From contig NZ_MSRC01000014.1 in the NCBI RefSeq assembly GCF_010093085.1, forward strand, positions 1-41,346: 41,346 nt of DNA. The letters are read 5' to 3'. The translations under genes and the position numbers were made by a program. The notes below the pieces were generated by a model. That model saw nothing but the letters and a program-made list of their open reading frames with translations. It was not told the DNA's origin and ran no database searches. Source of the DNA: Bacillus sp. SKDU12. GTDB lineage: Bacteria > Bacillota > Bacilli > Bacillales > Bacillaceae. Positions 13,705 through 21,675 of the stretch are shown here, in pieces; position 1 is the stretch's first letter; each line of letters starts with the position of its first letter.

Positions 13705-13755
13705 CGGACACTGAACTTACAGCATTAGCGCTGTTCGTTCGGTGTCCGTTTTTTA
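13705..13755 (+). terminator. Strong terminator closing the early operon
   Basis: A long stem, CGGACACTGAAC (13705-13716) pairing with GTTCGGTGTCCG (13737-13748) with one mismatch and an inner ACAGC/GCTGT extension, is followed by TTTTTTATTT. The basic peptide and sigma-factor genes begin only about 20 bp later without a visible promoter, so either read-through or antitermination probably controls them. Confidence 0.88.
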
Positions 13756-13773
13756 TTTGAGCGGAGGGATGAC

Positions 13774-13902
13774 ATGAAACAGGAAAAGAAAAAGCCCAAT
13801 AAAAACGCGCAGGAGCGTTCTGAGCGGTTTTGGCGGCAAATGATGGGGCAAGACAGGCAAACACTAAGAAGAGGCAAAGGCGGCGCTTTTAAGCGTAAAT
13901 AA
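13774..13902 (+). CDS. Very basic 42-aa peptide
   Basis: GGAGGG precedes ATG. The product is Lys/Arg-rich throughout (KQEKKKPNKN, RFWRQMMGQDRQTLRRGKGG). It is likely to bind nucleic acid or to be disordered. Placed between the early terminator and the late sigma factor, it could affect antitermination or late switching. That is inference from place and charge only. Confidence 0.6.
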   Translation: MKQEKKKPNKNAQERSERFWRQMMGQDRQTLRRGKGGAFKRK

Positions 13903-13915
13903 GAGGAGGATAAAC

Positions 13916-14434
13916 ATGCAGGATTTAATCATTGAATACAAAAGAGCGTTAAAAGAAGCGAGAAAGATGTACCGGGCATTCTCGGAAACACCAGAAAATG
14001 AAATGACAGCAGAACAAAAGAACGATAAGAAGATCATTGGCAGTATGATCAGCGATATTGAATTCACTCTCGAATGGCTGCAGAACGGTAGACAACCAGG
14101 AGCACGCCGAGGAGCTGACAGAAGGGACGTTTATCAAAGAACGATTCTAGCTGATCCTCGTATCATTGATGCACTGCCAGAAGCGTATGCGATCAATCAA
14201 GAGCCAGAAGGAGAGGTAAGCGATTGGGACAAAGAAAGAATTGCTGACGCCCTTTCTGTTCTCACTGAAAGAGAGAAAGACATTTTCATCATGCATACTG
14301 TACAAAACATGTCTTTTGAAGAGATCGCCCAGCTGCTGGACATTAAGAAGGGAACAGTACAGAAAAACATTGAGCGTTCCCGTATGAAAATGAAAAATAG
14401 AGCGAAACACAGTCTATTCTGTTTAGCCGAATAG
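13916..14434 (+). CDS. xpf: Xpf-like sigma factor, late-gene activator
   Basis: The 172-aa protein matches PBSX Xpf in length and layout: an N-terminal helical region (IIEYKRALKEARKMYRAF), and a C-terminal sigma-70 region 4 HTH (residues 108-160: IADALSVLTEREKDIFIMH, SFEEIAQLLDIKKGTVQKNI). It lacks regions 1-3 of classical sigma factors. Xpf is the positive regulator of PBSX late genes. The same role is inferred for the late operon starting near 16480. GAGGAGG precedes ATG. Confidence 0.85.
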   Translation: MQDLIIEYKRALKEARKMYRAFSETPENEMTAEQKNDKKIIGSMISDIEFTLEWLQNGRQPGARRGADRRDVYQRTILADPRIIDALPEAYAINQEPEGEVSDWDKERIADALSVLTEREKDIFIMHTVQNMSFEEIAQLLDIKKGTVQKNIERSRMKMKNRAKHSLFCLAE

Positions 14435-14446
14435 GCTTTTTGTTTT
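14425..14446 (+). terminator. Weak terminator after the sigma factor
   Basis: Short stem AGCC/GGCT (14425-14437), overlapping the stop codon, followed by TTTTTGTTTT. The 4-bp stem makes it weak. Confidence 0.4.
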
Positions 14447-14468
14447 ATTTAAAAGTAAGAAAAAATCC

Positions 14469-14497
14469 TTTAAAACTACTTTTGATATAGTTATAAT
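14469..14497 (+). promoter_or_regulatory. Promoter of the HTH cargo gene
   Basis: TTTAAA (14469-14474), 17-bp spacer, TATAAT (14492-14497). The consensus -10 and correct spacing indicate a SigA promoter, so this cargo gene can be expressed in the lysogen independently of phage operons. Confidence 0.65.
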
Positions 14498-14546
14498 CAT
14501 ATTGGTTACTTTTTCAATATTAGGGAATTTAAAGAGGACGATGTTG

Positions 14547-14759
14547 ATGTACAATCTAAAAGAACGTGATGCAATTAAAAGGTTTTTAAATGAGGAGATT
14601 GTTAATACAAGCGAAGCAATTGAAATATTGGGCTTTACTCGTCAATATCTTAATCGGCTAATTAAAACGGGTCAACTTGAACCGGTTAAAGAAATGCCGA
14701 GGGACAGACTTTTTATAAAAGAGGATATATTGGAATTCCAAAAGCATAGGAAGAAATGA
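14547..14759 (+). CDS. MerR/excisionase-type HTH protein (70 aa)
   Basis: The 70-aa protein has a MerR/HTH_17 fold: NTSEAIEILGFTRQYLNRLI is the recognition helix region, then GQLEPVKE and RLFIKEDILEFQKHRKK, the wing. Such proteins serve as excisionases (recombination directionality factors) or regulators. Although large serine integrases need a directionality factor, this gene is 25 kb from int and has its own promoter, so either role is open. GAGG lies before ATG 14547. AT-rich compared with its neighbours. Confidence 0.75.
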   Translation: MYNLKERDAIKRFLNEEIVNTSEAIEILGFTRQYLNRLIKTGQLEPVKEMPRDRLFIKEDILEFQKHRKK

Positions 14760-14784
14760 GCACCCGGATAATGGGTGTGTTTTA
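14760..14784 (+). terminator. Terminator after the HTH gene
   Basis: CACCC (14761-14765) pairs with GGGTG (14773-14777), followed by TGTTTTATG. It immediately follows the stop codon. Confidence 0.65.
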
Positions 14785-14847
14785 TGTCCTGATATACCTT
14801 AAAGAGAACTAAATAATAGGCCCCCAAGTATAAAAAGAGGTGGAAAA

Positions 14848-15531
14848 ATGAAGGACTTTTTTGTGGGTTTCTGGAGAAAGATATACAACCGAAAGAAAAA
14901 TGAAGTTGAGAAGATACCCTTTGATGAGATAACAGAAGTAACAAAATATCTTGAATACTTTGGTAAACCTTATAAAAAAGGATCTACAATCAAGGATGAA
15001 GAAGATTTCAAAACAAAAATTAGGCTAGAAAAGCTTAAAGAAAATCAGCTAAATAAATTAATTAATAAATTAGATGGTAGTTTAGAAGTTTCTAACGATA
15101 CTTCTAATTTAACCCCGATTCCTTTCGCTATAAATACAGCAGTAATGACAAGTACGGTGAGTATTATAACAAGTTTAATTGCTTTTTACACTGCAACAGC
15201 TAATTCATTTTCAAAGATAGCGCTAGACATAGATGAAAAGAAAACAATTAAGCCTTCAGAGCTATTTCAAATGATTATAGATGGAGGATTAGACTTAGGT
15301 TCTGTTGCTGTTATTTTAGCTGTTCTTCTGTATTTTATAATAATGGGAATTTGGCTTCTAATCACTACAAAAAGAACTGAATTTTCATCAAAATTACGAT
15401 GTTATAAGATGCTTTTGGAAGAAATAATTGAAGAGGAATCAGAAACTGAAGAAAAGAAAAATGGACAAACAGAAGATATAAAAAAAGAAAAACAAACAAA
15501 AAAGAACAGAAAAAAAAGAAATAAAAAGTGA
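14848..15531 (+). CDS. Two-TM, lysine-rich-tailed membrane protein (227 aa), unknown
   Basis: A cytosolic N-terminal region (1-90) with charged helices (FDEITEVTKYLEYFG, RLEKLKENQLNKLINKL) is followed by two membrane segments (about 93-118 and 149-174) and a C-terminal acidic then very Lys-rich coil (EEIIEEESETEE, then KK-rich to the end). Strong AGAGGTGG ribosome site. AT-rich codon use marks it as a foreign cargo gene. The N-in/C-in topology and location before the terminase suit an exclusion or abortive-infection role. I cannot assign a family. Confidence 0.75.
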   Translation: MKDFFVGFWRKIYNRKKNEVEKIPFDEITEVTKYLEYFGKPYKKGSTIKDEEDFKTKIRLEKLKENQLNKLINKLDGSLEVSNDTSNLTPIPFAINTAVMTSTVSIITSLIAFYTATANSFSKIALDIDEKKTIKPSELFQMIIDGGLDLGSVAVILAVLLYFIIMGIWLLITTKRTEFSSKLRCYKMLLEEIIEEESETEEKKNGQTEDIKKEKQTKKNRKKRNKK

Positions 15532-15550
15532 GACTCTTGAGTCTTCGTTT
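15531..15550 (+). terminator. Terminator after the two-TM gene
   Basis: AGACTC/GAGTCT stem (15531-15544) with a very small TT centre, then TCGTTT. It overlaps the stop codon. Moderate strength. Confidence 0.5.
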
Positions 15551-15587
15551 GACAAAATTTATAAAAGGATAGTTGGGAGAGAAGATA

Positions 15588-15872
15588 TTGAATAAAGAAA
15601 AATTGAGATATGCTATAGCTAAAGAGATATATGAAGGTAACACCCCTTTGACAGAAAAGGACTTTGAAGTTTCCGAAGATCATTTTGATGAAGCAGTGAA
15701 CTTTTTAAAACGGGAAAATTATTTAATCGGTGTTTTTTATTCAGATAATCGTCCGCATTTATATAAACTAGGTCCTGAACTAACTGAAAAGGGTGAACAC
15801 TTTTTAAAAGAGAATGGCGCTTGGTCCAAGACTTATAAAACTATTAAAGAAATAAGGGATTGGATTAAATGA
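15588..15872 (+). CDS. yjcQ: YjcQ-family protein
   Basis: The 94-aa protein closely resembles B. subtilis YjcQ as I recall it: KLRYAIAKEIYEGNTPLTEK, DEAVNFLKRENYLIGV, RPHLYKLGPELTEKG and the end TIKEIRDWIK. The fold is a small winged helix, common as a phage-borne protein of unknown function, probably DNA-binding. TTG is the start, with GGGAGAG before it. A likely chromosomal YjcQ paralogue suggests exchange between prophages. Confidence 0.88.
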   Translation: MNKEKLRYAIAKEIYEGNTPLTEKDFEVSEDHFDEAVNFLKRENYLIGVFYSDNRPHLYKLGPELTEKGEHFLKENGAWSKTYKTIKEIRDWIK

Positions 15873-15922
15873 ACAAGAGTATCTTAGAGGACTTTCGTCT
15901 TACGGTTGCCACCTATTTATGA
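15869..15922 (+). CDS. Possible 17-codon peptide coupled to YjcQ
   Basis: ATG overlaps the YjcQ stop (ATGA) with AGGGA about nine bases before. It encodes NKSILEDFRLTVATYL then TGA. It could be a real micro-peptide, the start of a truncated gene, or a leader for the structured region that follows. Evidence is thin. Confidence 0.3.
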   Translation: MNKSILEDFRLTVATYL

Positions 15923-15991
15923 AGGACGCTTTCGTTCGACAAATTTTGCAGTTGGTTCGTTTGTCACGATTCCTGCCGATATATAGGTAGG
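15909..15991 (+). promoter_or_regulatory. Structured leader upstream of the 114-aa gene
   Basis: CCACCTATTTAT (15909-15920) can pair with ATATATAGGTAGG (15979-15991), closing an 83-nt domain that contains an inner stem GACAAA (15938-15943)/TTTGTC (15960-15965). The 3' arm of the closing stem contains GGTAGG next to the ribosome site, so opening and closing could gate translation of the gene at 16002. The class matches no riboswitch I know. Confidence 0.4.
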
Positions 15992-16001
15992 AGGTGATAA
16001 C

Positions 16002-16346
16002 ATGGACGGTGCTGCTTATGAATACGAAACTTTTATTAGAAGAGCATTTGGTATATCTTTGAATGGTAAAGTGATCAATCGATCGGAAGACCCTGCAGGT
16101 TTGGCAAATGCAGATAATTTCAATATTGCTGATGAAATTAGTTTAGTGAAAGCAGGAATTGCTTATGCAATGTCTATATATGTCTTTCATGCGCGTAGGT
16201 ATAAAAATATAAGTATTTCAGAACTTAAGAAGATGAGAGAGTATATAAATTCGGTTCAAAATGCAACTAGCCATAAACAAATATTGGAATTGATCCAGTC
16301 TTTCGATGAAGAAGTGGTTAACGCATATAACTTGAACAACATTTAA
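16002..16346 (+). CDS. Unknown 114-aa accessory protein
   Basis: GGTAGGAGGTG before ATG. The protein is helical and soluble: YEYETFIRRAFGISLNGKVI, then an Asp/Ala-rich segment (DPAGLANADNFNIADEIS), long helices and VNAYNLNNI at the end. No catalytic motif is recognised. It is AT-rich, preceded by a structured leader and closed by its own terminator, so it behaves as an autonomous cargo unit. Confidence 0.7.
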   Translation: MDGAAYEYETFIRRAFGISLNGKVINRSEDPAGLANADNFNIADEISLVKAGIAYAMSIYVFHARRYKNISISELKKMREYINSVQNATSHKQILELIQSFDEEVVNAYNLNNI

Positions 16347-16350
16347 ATTT

Positions 16351-16375
16351 AAGCATCCTTCGGGGTGCTTTTTTA
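16351..16375 (+). terminator. Terminator closing the cargo block
   Basis: AAGCATCC (16351-16358), TTC-type loop, GGGGTGCTT (16362-16370), followed by TTTTTAT. It separates the AT-rich block from the late operon. Confidence 0.85.
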
Positions 16376-16403
16376 TGTTCTCTGTAAACCGGGTCCAGTG
16401 AAT

Positions 16404-16439
16404 CTCAGATCAGACTATTGGCGGCTGACAGCCTCTGAG
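16404..16439 (+). promoter_or_regulatory. Nested hairpin upstream of the late operon
   Basis: CTCAGA (16404-16409) pairs with TCTGAG (16434-16439). Inside, GGCT/AGCC (16423-16433) forms a tight hairpin. It lies in the only non-coding space (16376-16479) before the late genes, where the Xpf-like factor should act. I see no SigA-type promoter here. Confidence 0.4.
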
Positions 16440-16479
16440 TTTGGGCTTGGTTTAGAGAGAATATGAAGGAGATGATTCG

Positions 16480-16710
16480 TTGAGCAAAGTGAAAAGAGTC
16501 TTTCCCGGTCCTACAAACGGACTGATTAATTGGATGGAGCAGAACTTTCATGAGATAGATGGCTATGTTGCTACTTTCAACATGAAAGACGGCACCACAA
16601 TGACAATACATGACACGGAAACATATGTGCAGGCTGTGGGACTTGCGGAAATAGGGAAAGGCACTATTCATCAGCTTGCACACGATGACGAGTTCATCCC
16701 GAGAAAATAA
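16480..16710 (+). CDS. Small conserved phage protein before the terminase (76 aa)
   Basis: TTG start with AAGGAGATG well placed. The protein has FPGPTNGLINWMEQNFHEID, VATFNMKDGTTMTIHDTETY and HQLAHDDEFIPRK. It is compact, probably alpha/beta. It heads the late operon directly upstream of terS, a position where many Bacillus phages carry a small unassigned protein. Function not recognised. Confidence 0.7.
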   Translation: MSKVKRVFPGPTNGLINWMEQNFHEIDGYVATFNMKDGTTMTIHDTETYVQAVGLAEIGKGTIHQLAHDDEFIPRK

Positions 16711-16754
16711 TCTCCAAAACAACACGAATCAGAAGGGGGCGGCGGTGAATGTAG

Positions 16755-17468
16755 ATGGCCGAAAAGCACATTCAGGCGTATAAGGATTACGTCAAAGGCA
16801 TGAAATACAAGGACCTTGCTGAGAAATACGGGGTGTCAGTGAACACCATAAAATCGTGGAAGCAGCGGCATGGTTGGGAAAGGAAAAAGGGTGCACCCAT
16901 TGAAAAAAGTGTGCACACAAAAAAAGGCGGTCAACCTAGCAACAAAAATGCAGTCGGGAACAACGGCGGCGCACCACAGAGGAATCAAAACGCTGTGACT
17001 CACGGCTTTTTCTCTAAATTCCTGCCAGAAGAAACGCTTGAAATCATGGAAGAGATTCAGGCGCGTTCGCCTGCTGATATGATATGGGATCAAATTCAGC
17101 TTCAATATGCAGCTATTATCAGAGCGCAGCGCATAATGCACGTGCAGGATAAAGACGACATGACTAAGGTTTTGAAAAAAGAGAAACCGGGTGCATTTGG
17201 CGATGAGCAAGAATGGGAGTTTCAATTCGCTTGGGATCGTCATGCAACCTTCCTGAATGCTCAGTCTCGGGCAATGGGGGAGCTGAGAGGCTTGATCAAG
17301 CAGTTTGACCAGCTGGCGCATGAGCAAGATGAACGGCGCCTTAAATTGGAGCAAATGCGCTTGAATATCGAGAAAGCGAAGAAAGATATTAACGGCGATA
17401 ACGGAAACTCTAAAGAAAATGAAGTTGCTGCCATGTTGAGGGAAATGGTGAAACCTCATGGAACTTAA
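16755..17468 (+). CDS. terS: Terminase small subunit (XtmA/YqaS-like)
   Basis: The 237-aa protein has an N-terminal DNA-binding HTH (residues 5-40: [33 protein letters not shown]), a basic Gly/Asn-rich linker ([17 protein letters not shown], 57-73) and a helical oligomerisation and TerL-binding region to the C-terminus. It recognises the pac region and recruits TerL. It overlaps terL by 11 bases. This architecture is that of PBSX XtmA and skin YqaS. Confidence 0.9.
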   Translation: MAEKHIQAYKDYVKGMKYKDLAEKYGVSVNTIKSWKQRHGWERKKGAPIEKSVHTKKGGQPSNKNAVGNNGGAPQRNQNAVTHGFFSKFLPEETLEIMEEIQARSPADMIWDQIQLQYAAIIRAQRIMHVQDKDDMTKVLKKEKPGAFGDEQEWEFQFAWDRHATFLNAQSRAMGELRGLIKQFDQLAHEQDERRLKLEQMRLNIEKAKKDINGDNGNSKENEVAAMLREMVKPHGT

Positions 17469-18666
17469 CTCAAAGCAGCAAGAAGTATGGAACAGCTTTA
17501 TTGAAGAGCAACCGAAAATCTTAATATGCAGCGGGGCGAAAAGGGCAGGGAAAACATTCGTGCTCCTTTTGACGTTTCTCGGGCACATAAGCAAGTATCA
17601 AAACATGGGGCTTTCTTTTATCATAGGCGGGGCAACTCAGGCTTCTATAAAGCGGAATATCCTAAATGATTTAGAGTTGATCTTGGGGAAAGAATTGCGC
17701 CTTGATAAAGCAAATGCTGTTGAGATATTCGGCAACCGTGTTTATTGCTTTGATGGTGCAAATGCAGACTCATGGAAAAAGGCGCGGGGTTTCACATCAG
17801 CTGGCGCATTCTTAAACGAAGCGACAGCCCTGCATGATTCATTCGTGAAGGAAGTCATCTCGCGTTGTTCCTATAAAGGCGCAATGGTCATGATGGATAC
17901 AAACCCTGAAAATCCGATGCACACCGTCAAAACGGACTATATCGACAAAGACGGGCAGCGGTTGAAAAACGGCCGGCTGAACATCCGGTCTTTTCACTTC
18001 TCGTTGTTTGATAACAACTTTCTCGATCCAGAATATGTCGAAAGTATTGTTGCTTCAACACCGAGCGGCATGTTTACGGACAGGGACATTTACGGCTATT
18101 GGGTAGCTCCAGAAGGTGTAATATATAAGGATTTCAACAAAGACAAGCACTATATCAGTTCAGACCAGTTAAAAGAGAAACAGGGCAGGTTTACAAAATA
18201 CTTTGCTGGCGTTGACTGGGGATATGAGCACCCGGGTTCTATTGTCGTAATCGGACAAGATGACCAAGGGTGTTTTTATTTGCTTGAGGAACATTCCAAG
18301 CAGCATGAAGAGATTGATTACTGGGTGCAGATAGCAAAGGACATCAAAGAACGATACGGAAACATTAATTTCTATTGTGATACAGCACGTCCAGAGCATG
18401 TTGTTCGTTTCCGACGTGAAAAACTTCGGGCAATCAATGCTGATAAAGCTGTCGTATCTGGTATAGAAGAAGTAGCGCGGCTGTTCAAACAAGAACAGCT
18501 TTTGGTCGTTGAAGACAAAGTTGACCGGTTTAAAAAAGAAATCTTTATGTACGTCTGGAATCCGAAGACAGGCGAACCGGTTAAGGAATGGGACGATGTT
18601 CTGGACTCTGTTCGTTATGCCCTTTATACGAACAACAAACCAATGAGACGAAAAGGGAAGGGGTGA
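17458..18666 (+). CDS. terL: Terminase large subunit
   Basis: The 402-aa packaging motor has an ATPase domain with Walker [10 protein letters not shown] (residues 25-33) and a Walker B/catalytic E121 in GAFLNEAT. The C-terminal RNase H-like nuclease has D253 ([11 protein letters not shown]), D308 ([10 protein letters not shown]) and a final acidic motif in [13 protein letters not shown]. It cleaves concatemers and drives DNA into the procapsid through the portal. The family is Terminase_6/XtmB-like. With an SPP1-type portal, headful packaging is expected. Confidence 0.95.
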   Translation: MELNSKQQEVWNSFIEEQPKILICSGAKRAGKTFVLLLTFLGHISKYQNMGLSFIIGGATQASIKRNILNDLELILGKELRLDKANAVEIFGNRVYCFDGANADSWKKARGFTSAGAFLNEATALHDSFVKEVISRCSYKGAMVMMDTNPENPMHTVKTDYIDKDGQRLKNGRLNIRSFHFSLFDNNFLDPEYVESIVASTPSGMFTDRDIYGYWVAPEGVIYKDFNKDKHYISSDQLKEKQGRFTKYFAGVDWGYEHPGSIVVIGQDDQGCFYLLEEHSKQHEEIDYWVQIAKDIKERYGNINFYCDTARPEHVVRFRREKLRAINADKAVVSGIEEVARLFKQEQLLVVEDKVDRFKKEIFMYVWNPKTGEPVKEWDDVLDSVRYALYTNNKPMRRKGKG

Positions 18667-18670
18667 TCAT

Positions 18671-20074
18671 GTGAATCATTTGATAGATAAGATCAAAGCT
18701 TCAGGCATTACACCTGAATTGATCGCAGAAATCATCGAAGCGCATAAAAACGATCATGACAGAATGAAAAATCTTTATGATAGGTACCAGGCTGAGGTTC
18801 AAGGCGTTCCGATCTTATCGAGAGAAGCCATTGAATACGAGGATTTTGAAACAGGGAAATTAAAACGTATTGATCACAAAGTAAACAATAGGCTGAACAA
18901 CTCGTTTGACTCTGAAATTATTGATACAAAGGTAGGCTATTTGTTCGGCCATCCCATTTCATATGAGTTTGATGAGAGTGATGCGGCAAGCACTGCAATA
19001 CCTGTAAAACAGCTGATCGAAGATTTTAATATGGAAAATAACATTGCTGATGAAGACAGCGAGTGGGGGAAAATGGCCTCTATTTGCGGTTACGGCGCCC
19101 GCCTCGCTTACGTTGATCGTTCTGGAAACGAGCGTATAAAAAATATTGATCCATGGGAATGCGCCTTTATTACTGATGGAAGCATCCATGAACCTACTTA
19201 CGCTTTGCGATATTACACGGTGTACGGCGGCAAGGTCAAAGCAGAATTCTATGATCAAAAATATGTTTATTATTTCAGTACGAAAGACAGCTCGGCCTTC
19301 ACTTTTGATAAAAAAATCTTGCATCTTTTTGACGGCTGCCCCTTATTCGCTTTAGCGAATAACAAGGAACTAAAGGGAGATGCCGAAAAGGTTCTTTCGT
19401 TAATTGATGCGTATGACCGCACGTTGTCCGATGCATCGAATGAGATTGAGCAATACCGACTGGCATATCTGATTTTAAAAGGACTTGGCGCTGATGAAGA
19501 GACCCTTGATCAGCTCAAAAAGACCGGAATCCTTGAATTGTATGACGAAAAGGACGACGTAAGCTATCTGACAAAGGATATAAACGATGCCATCATAGAA
19601 AACCATCTTGACAGGTTGGAAGAGAATATCCTCCGTTTTGCGAAATCGGTTAATTTCTCCGATGAATCTTTTGGCGGGAATGTTTCAGGGGTGGCGATGA
19701 AATACAAATTGATGTCACTTGAAAACAAATGCATCACAATGGAACGGAAGATGACTGCTGCTCTGCGTTATCAATACAAACTGATCTTTTCCGCATGGGG
19801 CACTAAAAGGAAAGCGGCAGCGGAAGATTATAAAAAAGTTTGGTTTGGCTTTAAGCGGAACCTTCCAGCCAACGTTCTTGAAGAGGCACAGACAACATCG
19901 CAGCTAAAAGGCTTAGTCAGCGAAGAAACACGCCTTTCTCTCTTGTCCTTTGTCGATGATGTTCAGTATGAGCTTCATAAGATGAAAGAGGAGGAAGAGG
20001 AGTACAGGAACAGCATGCCACCGTTGACTGATATCGAAACAGATACGGGCGGTGATGAAGATGAACCAGAATGA
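18671..20074 (+). CDS. Portal protein (SPP1 gp6 family)
   Basis: The 467-aa protein begins at GTG with AAGGGGTG upstream. Typical Phage_prot_Gp6 features are present: KVNNRLNNSFDSEIIDTKVG near residue 58, YLFGHPISYEF, SDASNEIEQYRLAYLILKG, and the stem and crown helices SGVAMKYKLMSLENKC. The C-terminus is acidic (DEDEPE). Twelve copies form the DNA gate of the head and dock TerL. It overlaps the next gene, as in SPP1. Confidence 0.93.
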   Translation: MNHLIDKIKASGITPELIAEIIEAHKNDHDRMKNLYDRYQAEVQGVPILSREAIEYEDFETGKLKRIDHKVNNRLNNSFDSEIIDTKVGYLFGHPISYEFDESDAASTAIPVKQLIEDFNMENNIADEDSEWGKMASICGYGARLAYVDRSGNERIKNIDPWECAFITDGSIHEPTYALRYYTVYGGKVKAEFYDQKYVYYFSTKDSSAFTFDKKILHLFDGCPLFALANNKELKGDAEKVLSLIDAYDRTLSDASNEIEQYRLAYLILKGLGADEETLDQLKKTGILELYDEKDDVSYLTKDINDAIIENHLDRLEENILRFAKSVNFSDESFGGNVSGVAMKYKLMSLENKCITMERKMTAALRYQYKLIFSAWGTKRKAAAEDYKKVWFGFKRNLPANVLEEAQTTSQLKGLVSEETRLSLLSFVDDVQYELHKMKEEEEEYRNSMPPLTDIETDTGGDEDEPE

Positions 20075-20984
20075 TATTGATAAGTACCTGGATGACATGA
20101 TCACAGAGGACGCGAAAAAGATTGATGTCGTTTTTGCTCAACGGCTGAAAGAGATCAATCAACAAATCGCAGCTCTTTATGCGAAATACAGCAGAGATGG
20201 TCAGCTATCCATGGCTGATATGAATAAATACAACCGGTTTAAAAAAGAAATGGAGCGCATGACTGAGGAATCCAGCAAGGCATTCAAAACCATCCTTACA
20301 ATCGTTGAGGCATTGGCTGCTAAACAATTCCTTGAGAGTTACATGCGCTCTGCCTATTTGTACGAGATGGAAGCTGCGGTTGATTTAGGCTTCAGCATCC
20401 CTACAGTCGAAGTAATCAAGCAGGCCTTATTAAACCCGATAGCTGAACTGACTCTCTCAGCTTTGTATAAGCGCCACAGGGATGACTACGTGCGACAAAT
20501 ACAGATTTCAATTGCTCAAGGCATTCAAGCTGGTGAAGATTACTCCAAGATTGCTCGGCGCATTGAGCAAACGACCGAATTTGCCCGCAGAAAGGCTCGT
20601 GACGTGGCGAGAACAGAAACTCATAGGGTACAAGTCTCGGCAAGGATGAAAAGCGCTGAACAGGCTTCTAAAAAGAGCAAACTCGAAAAGATGTGGAATG
20701 CAACTCTTGATCTGAAAACTCGTTCGGGTCACAGGAAGCTCGATGGCAAGACTGTTGAACGAAATGGGCTATTCAAATCAATATATGGCGGCGTCGGACC
20801 GGCTCCGGGGCACATGAATAATGCCAAGGATGATATTAACTGCCGTTGTACGATAGCTTTCAAAGTAAACGGCGTGCTGCCGGATACAAGAAGGGCTCGT
20901 AAGCGAGGCAATGACACTGGGGAGACTATCCCCTACCAAACCTACGAAGAATGGTACAAATCCATTGAGGAAAAGAGCAAATAA
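20061..20984 (+). CDS. Minor head protein, MuF/SPP1 gp7 family
   Basis: The 307-aa protein has a helical N-terminal half and a Phage_Mu_F-type C-terminal domain (about residues 165-285) with ARDVARTETHRVQVSARM, SGHRKLDGKTVERNG, GGVGPAPGHMNNAKDDINCR and RCTIAF. gp7 of SPP1 binds the portal and affects DNA ejection. ATG 20061 is preferred because GGGCGGTG precedes it at good spacing. Upstream GTG/ATG codons (20052, 20055) are alternatives. No toxin domain is fused at the C-terminus. Confidence 0.9.
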   Translation: MNQNDIDKYLDDMITEDAKKIDVVFAQRLKEINQQIAALYAKYSRDGQLSMADMNKYNRFKKEMERMTEESSKAFKTILTIVEALAAKQFLESYMRSAYLYEMEAAVDLGFSIPTVEVIKQALLNPIAELTLSALYKRHRDDYVRQIQISIAQGIQAGEDYSKIARRIEQTTEFARRKARDVARTETHRVQVSARMKSAEQASKKSKLEKMWNATLDLKTRSGHRKLDGKTVERNGLFKSIYGGVGPAPGHMNNAKDDINCRCTIAFKVNGVLPDTRRARKRGNDTGETIPYQTYEEWYKSIEEKSK

Positions 20985-21079
20985 ATTTTTATCCTGTCCT
21001 GAGCATGACGTGAAAAGGCTTATTTTTCATGCACTCATAACAGGCGCGCACTGTAGAGGGCGAAGGAGGAAGAAACGTA

Positions 21080-21661
21080 ATGCCAACTTTAGAAGATGTG
21101 AAAAAATTTCTCGAAGAAAATAAAGAGAACGAAGAAGTACAGTCGTATCTGAATGAACTTTCTGCCGTGTCTGCTGACAAGGTGAATGGGTTTTTAGATA
21201 CAGAAGAAGGAAAACGTCTCATTCAGCCTCGGTTGGATTCTCATTTTACAAAAGGGCTTGATACGTGGAAGGCGAACAACCTCGGTGCTCTGATTGATGC
21301 AAAGGTAAAAGAGCTTTATCCAGAAGAAACAGAAGAGCAGAAGCGGATCAGGAAGCTCGAAAAGGAGCTGAAAGATCAAAAGACAGCAGCGCAACGGGAA
21401 AAGCTTTTAAACAAAGCTGTCTCTTATGCTTCTGAAAAGCAACTGCCGGCAGATGTAGTGGAATTCTTTATCGGTGAGGATGAAGAATCAACGATGAAGA
21501 ACCTCGGAGCATTCGAAGAGAAGTACAATGCTGCACTTCAAAAGGCGATTGAATCCAAGTTTCAAGAGAATGGCCGTGATGTTCAGTCCGGCAGCAATGA
21601 ACCGACAAATCAAAATTTAGATATTAGCTCACTTGCAGCTGAAGCAAGTATTAGAAAATAA
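21080..21661 (+). CDS. Scaffold protein (DUF4355)
   Basis: The 193-aa acidic protein is mostly coiled coil (LEDVKKFLEENKENEEVQSY, EETEEQKRIRKLEKELKDQK) with the DUF4355 pattern and a flexible Gly/Ser/Asn tail. It lies immediately before the capsid gene, as SPP1 gp11 does. It directs capsid assembly and is lost on packaging. GAAGGAGG precedes ATG. The 95 bp before it contain no gene. Confidence 0.88.
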   Translation: MPTLEDVKKFLEENKENEEVQSYLNELSAVSADKVNGFLDTEEGKRLIQPRLDSHFTKGLDTWKANNLGALIDAKVKELYPEETEEQKRIRKLEKELKDQKTAAQREKLLNKAVSYASEKQLPADVVEFFIGEDEESTMKNLGAFEEKYNAALQKAIESKFQENGRDVQSGSNEPTNQNLDISSLAAEASIRK

Positions 21662-21675
21662 GGAGGGCTATTAAT

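Larger units (their letters stand above)
15544..15947 (+). repeat. Repeated TTCGTTYGACAAAWTTT element
   Basis: Two 17-bp copies, 15544-15560 and 15931-15947, differ at two positions (T/C and A/T). One precedes the YjcQ gene by 28 bp and the other precedes the 114-aa gene by 55 bp. They may be a shared control element or the trace of a duplication. They include TTGACA-like bases, but no -10 is correctly placed. Confidence 0.4.

Noticed and set aside
16836..17594. Long minus-strand reading frame (252 codons) opposite terS/terL
   Set aside because: It is antisense to two well-supported terminase genes and its translation has biased, Phe/His/Leu-rich composition without domains. Shadow frame.
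20061..20984. Toxin domain fused to the MuF protein (as in some MuF polymorphic toxins)
   Set aside because: The protein ends shortly after the MuF domain. No extra C-terminal domain is present.
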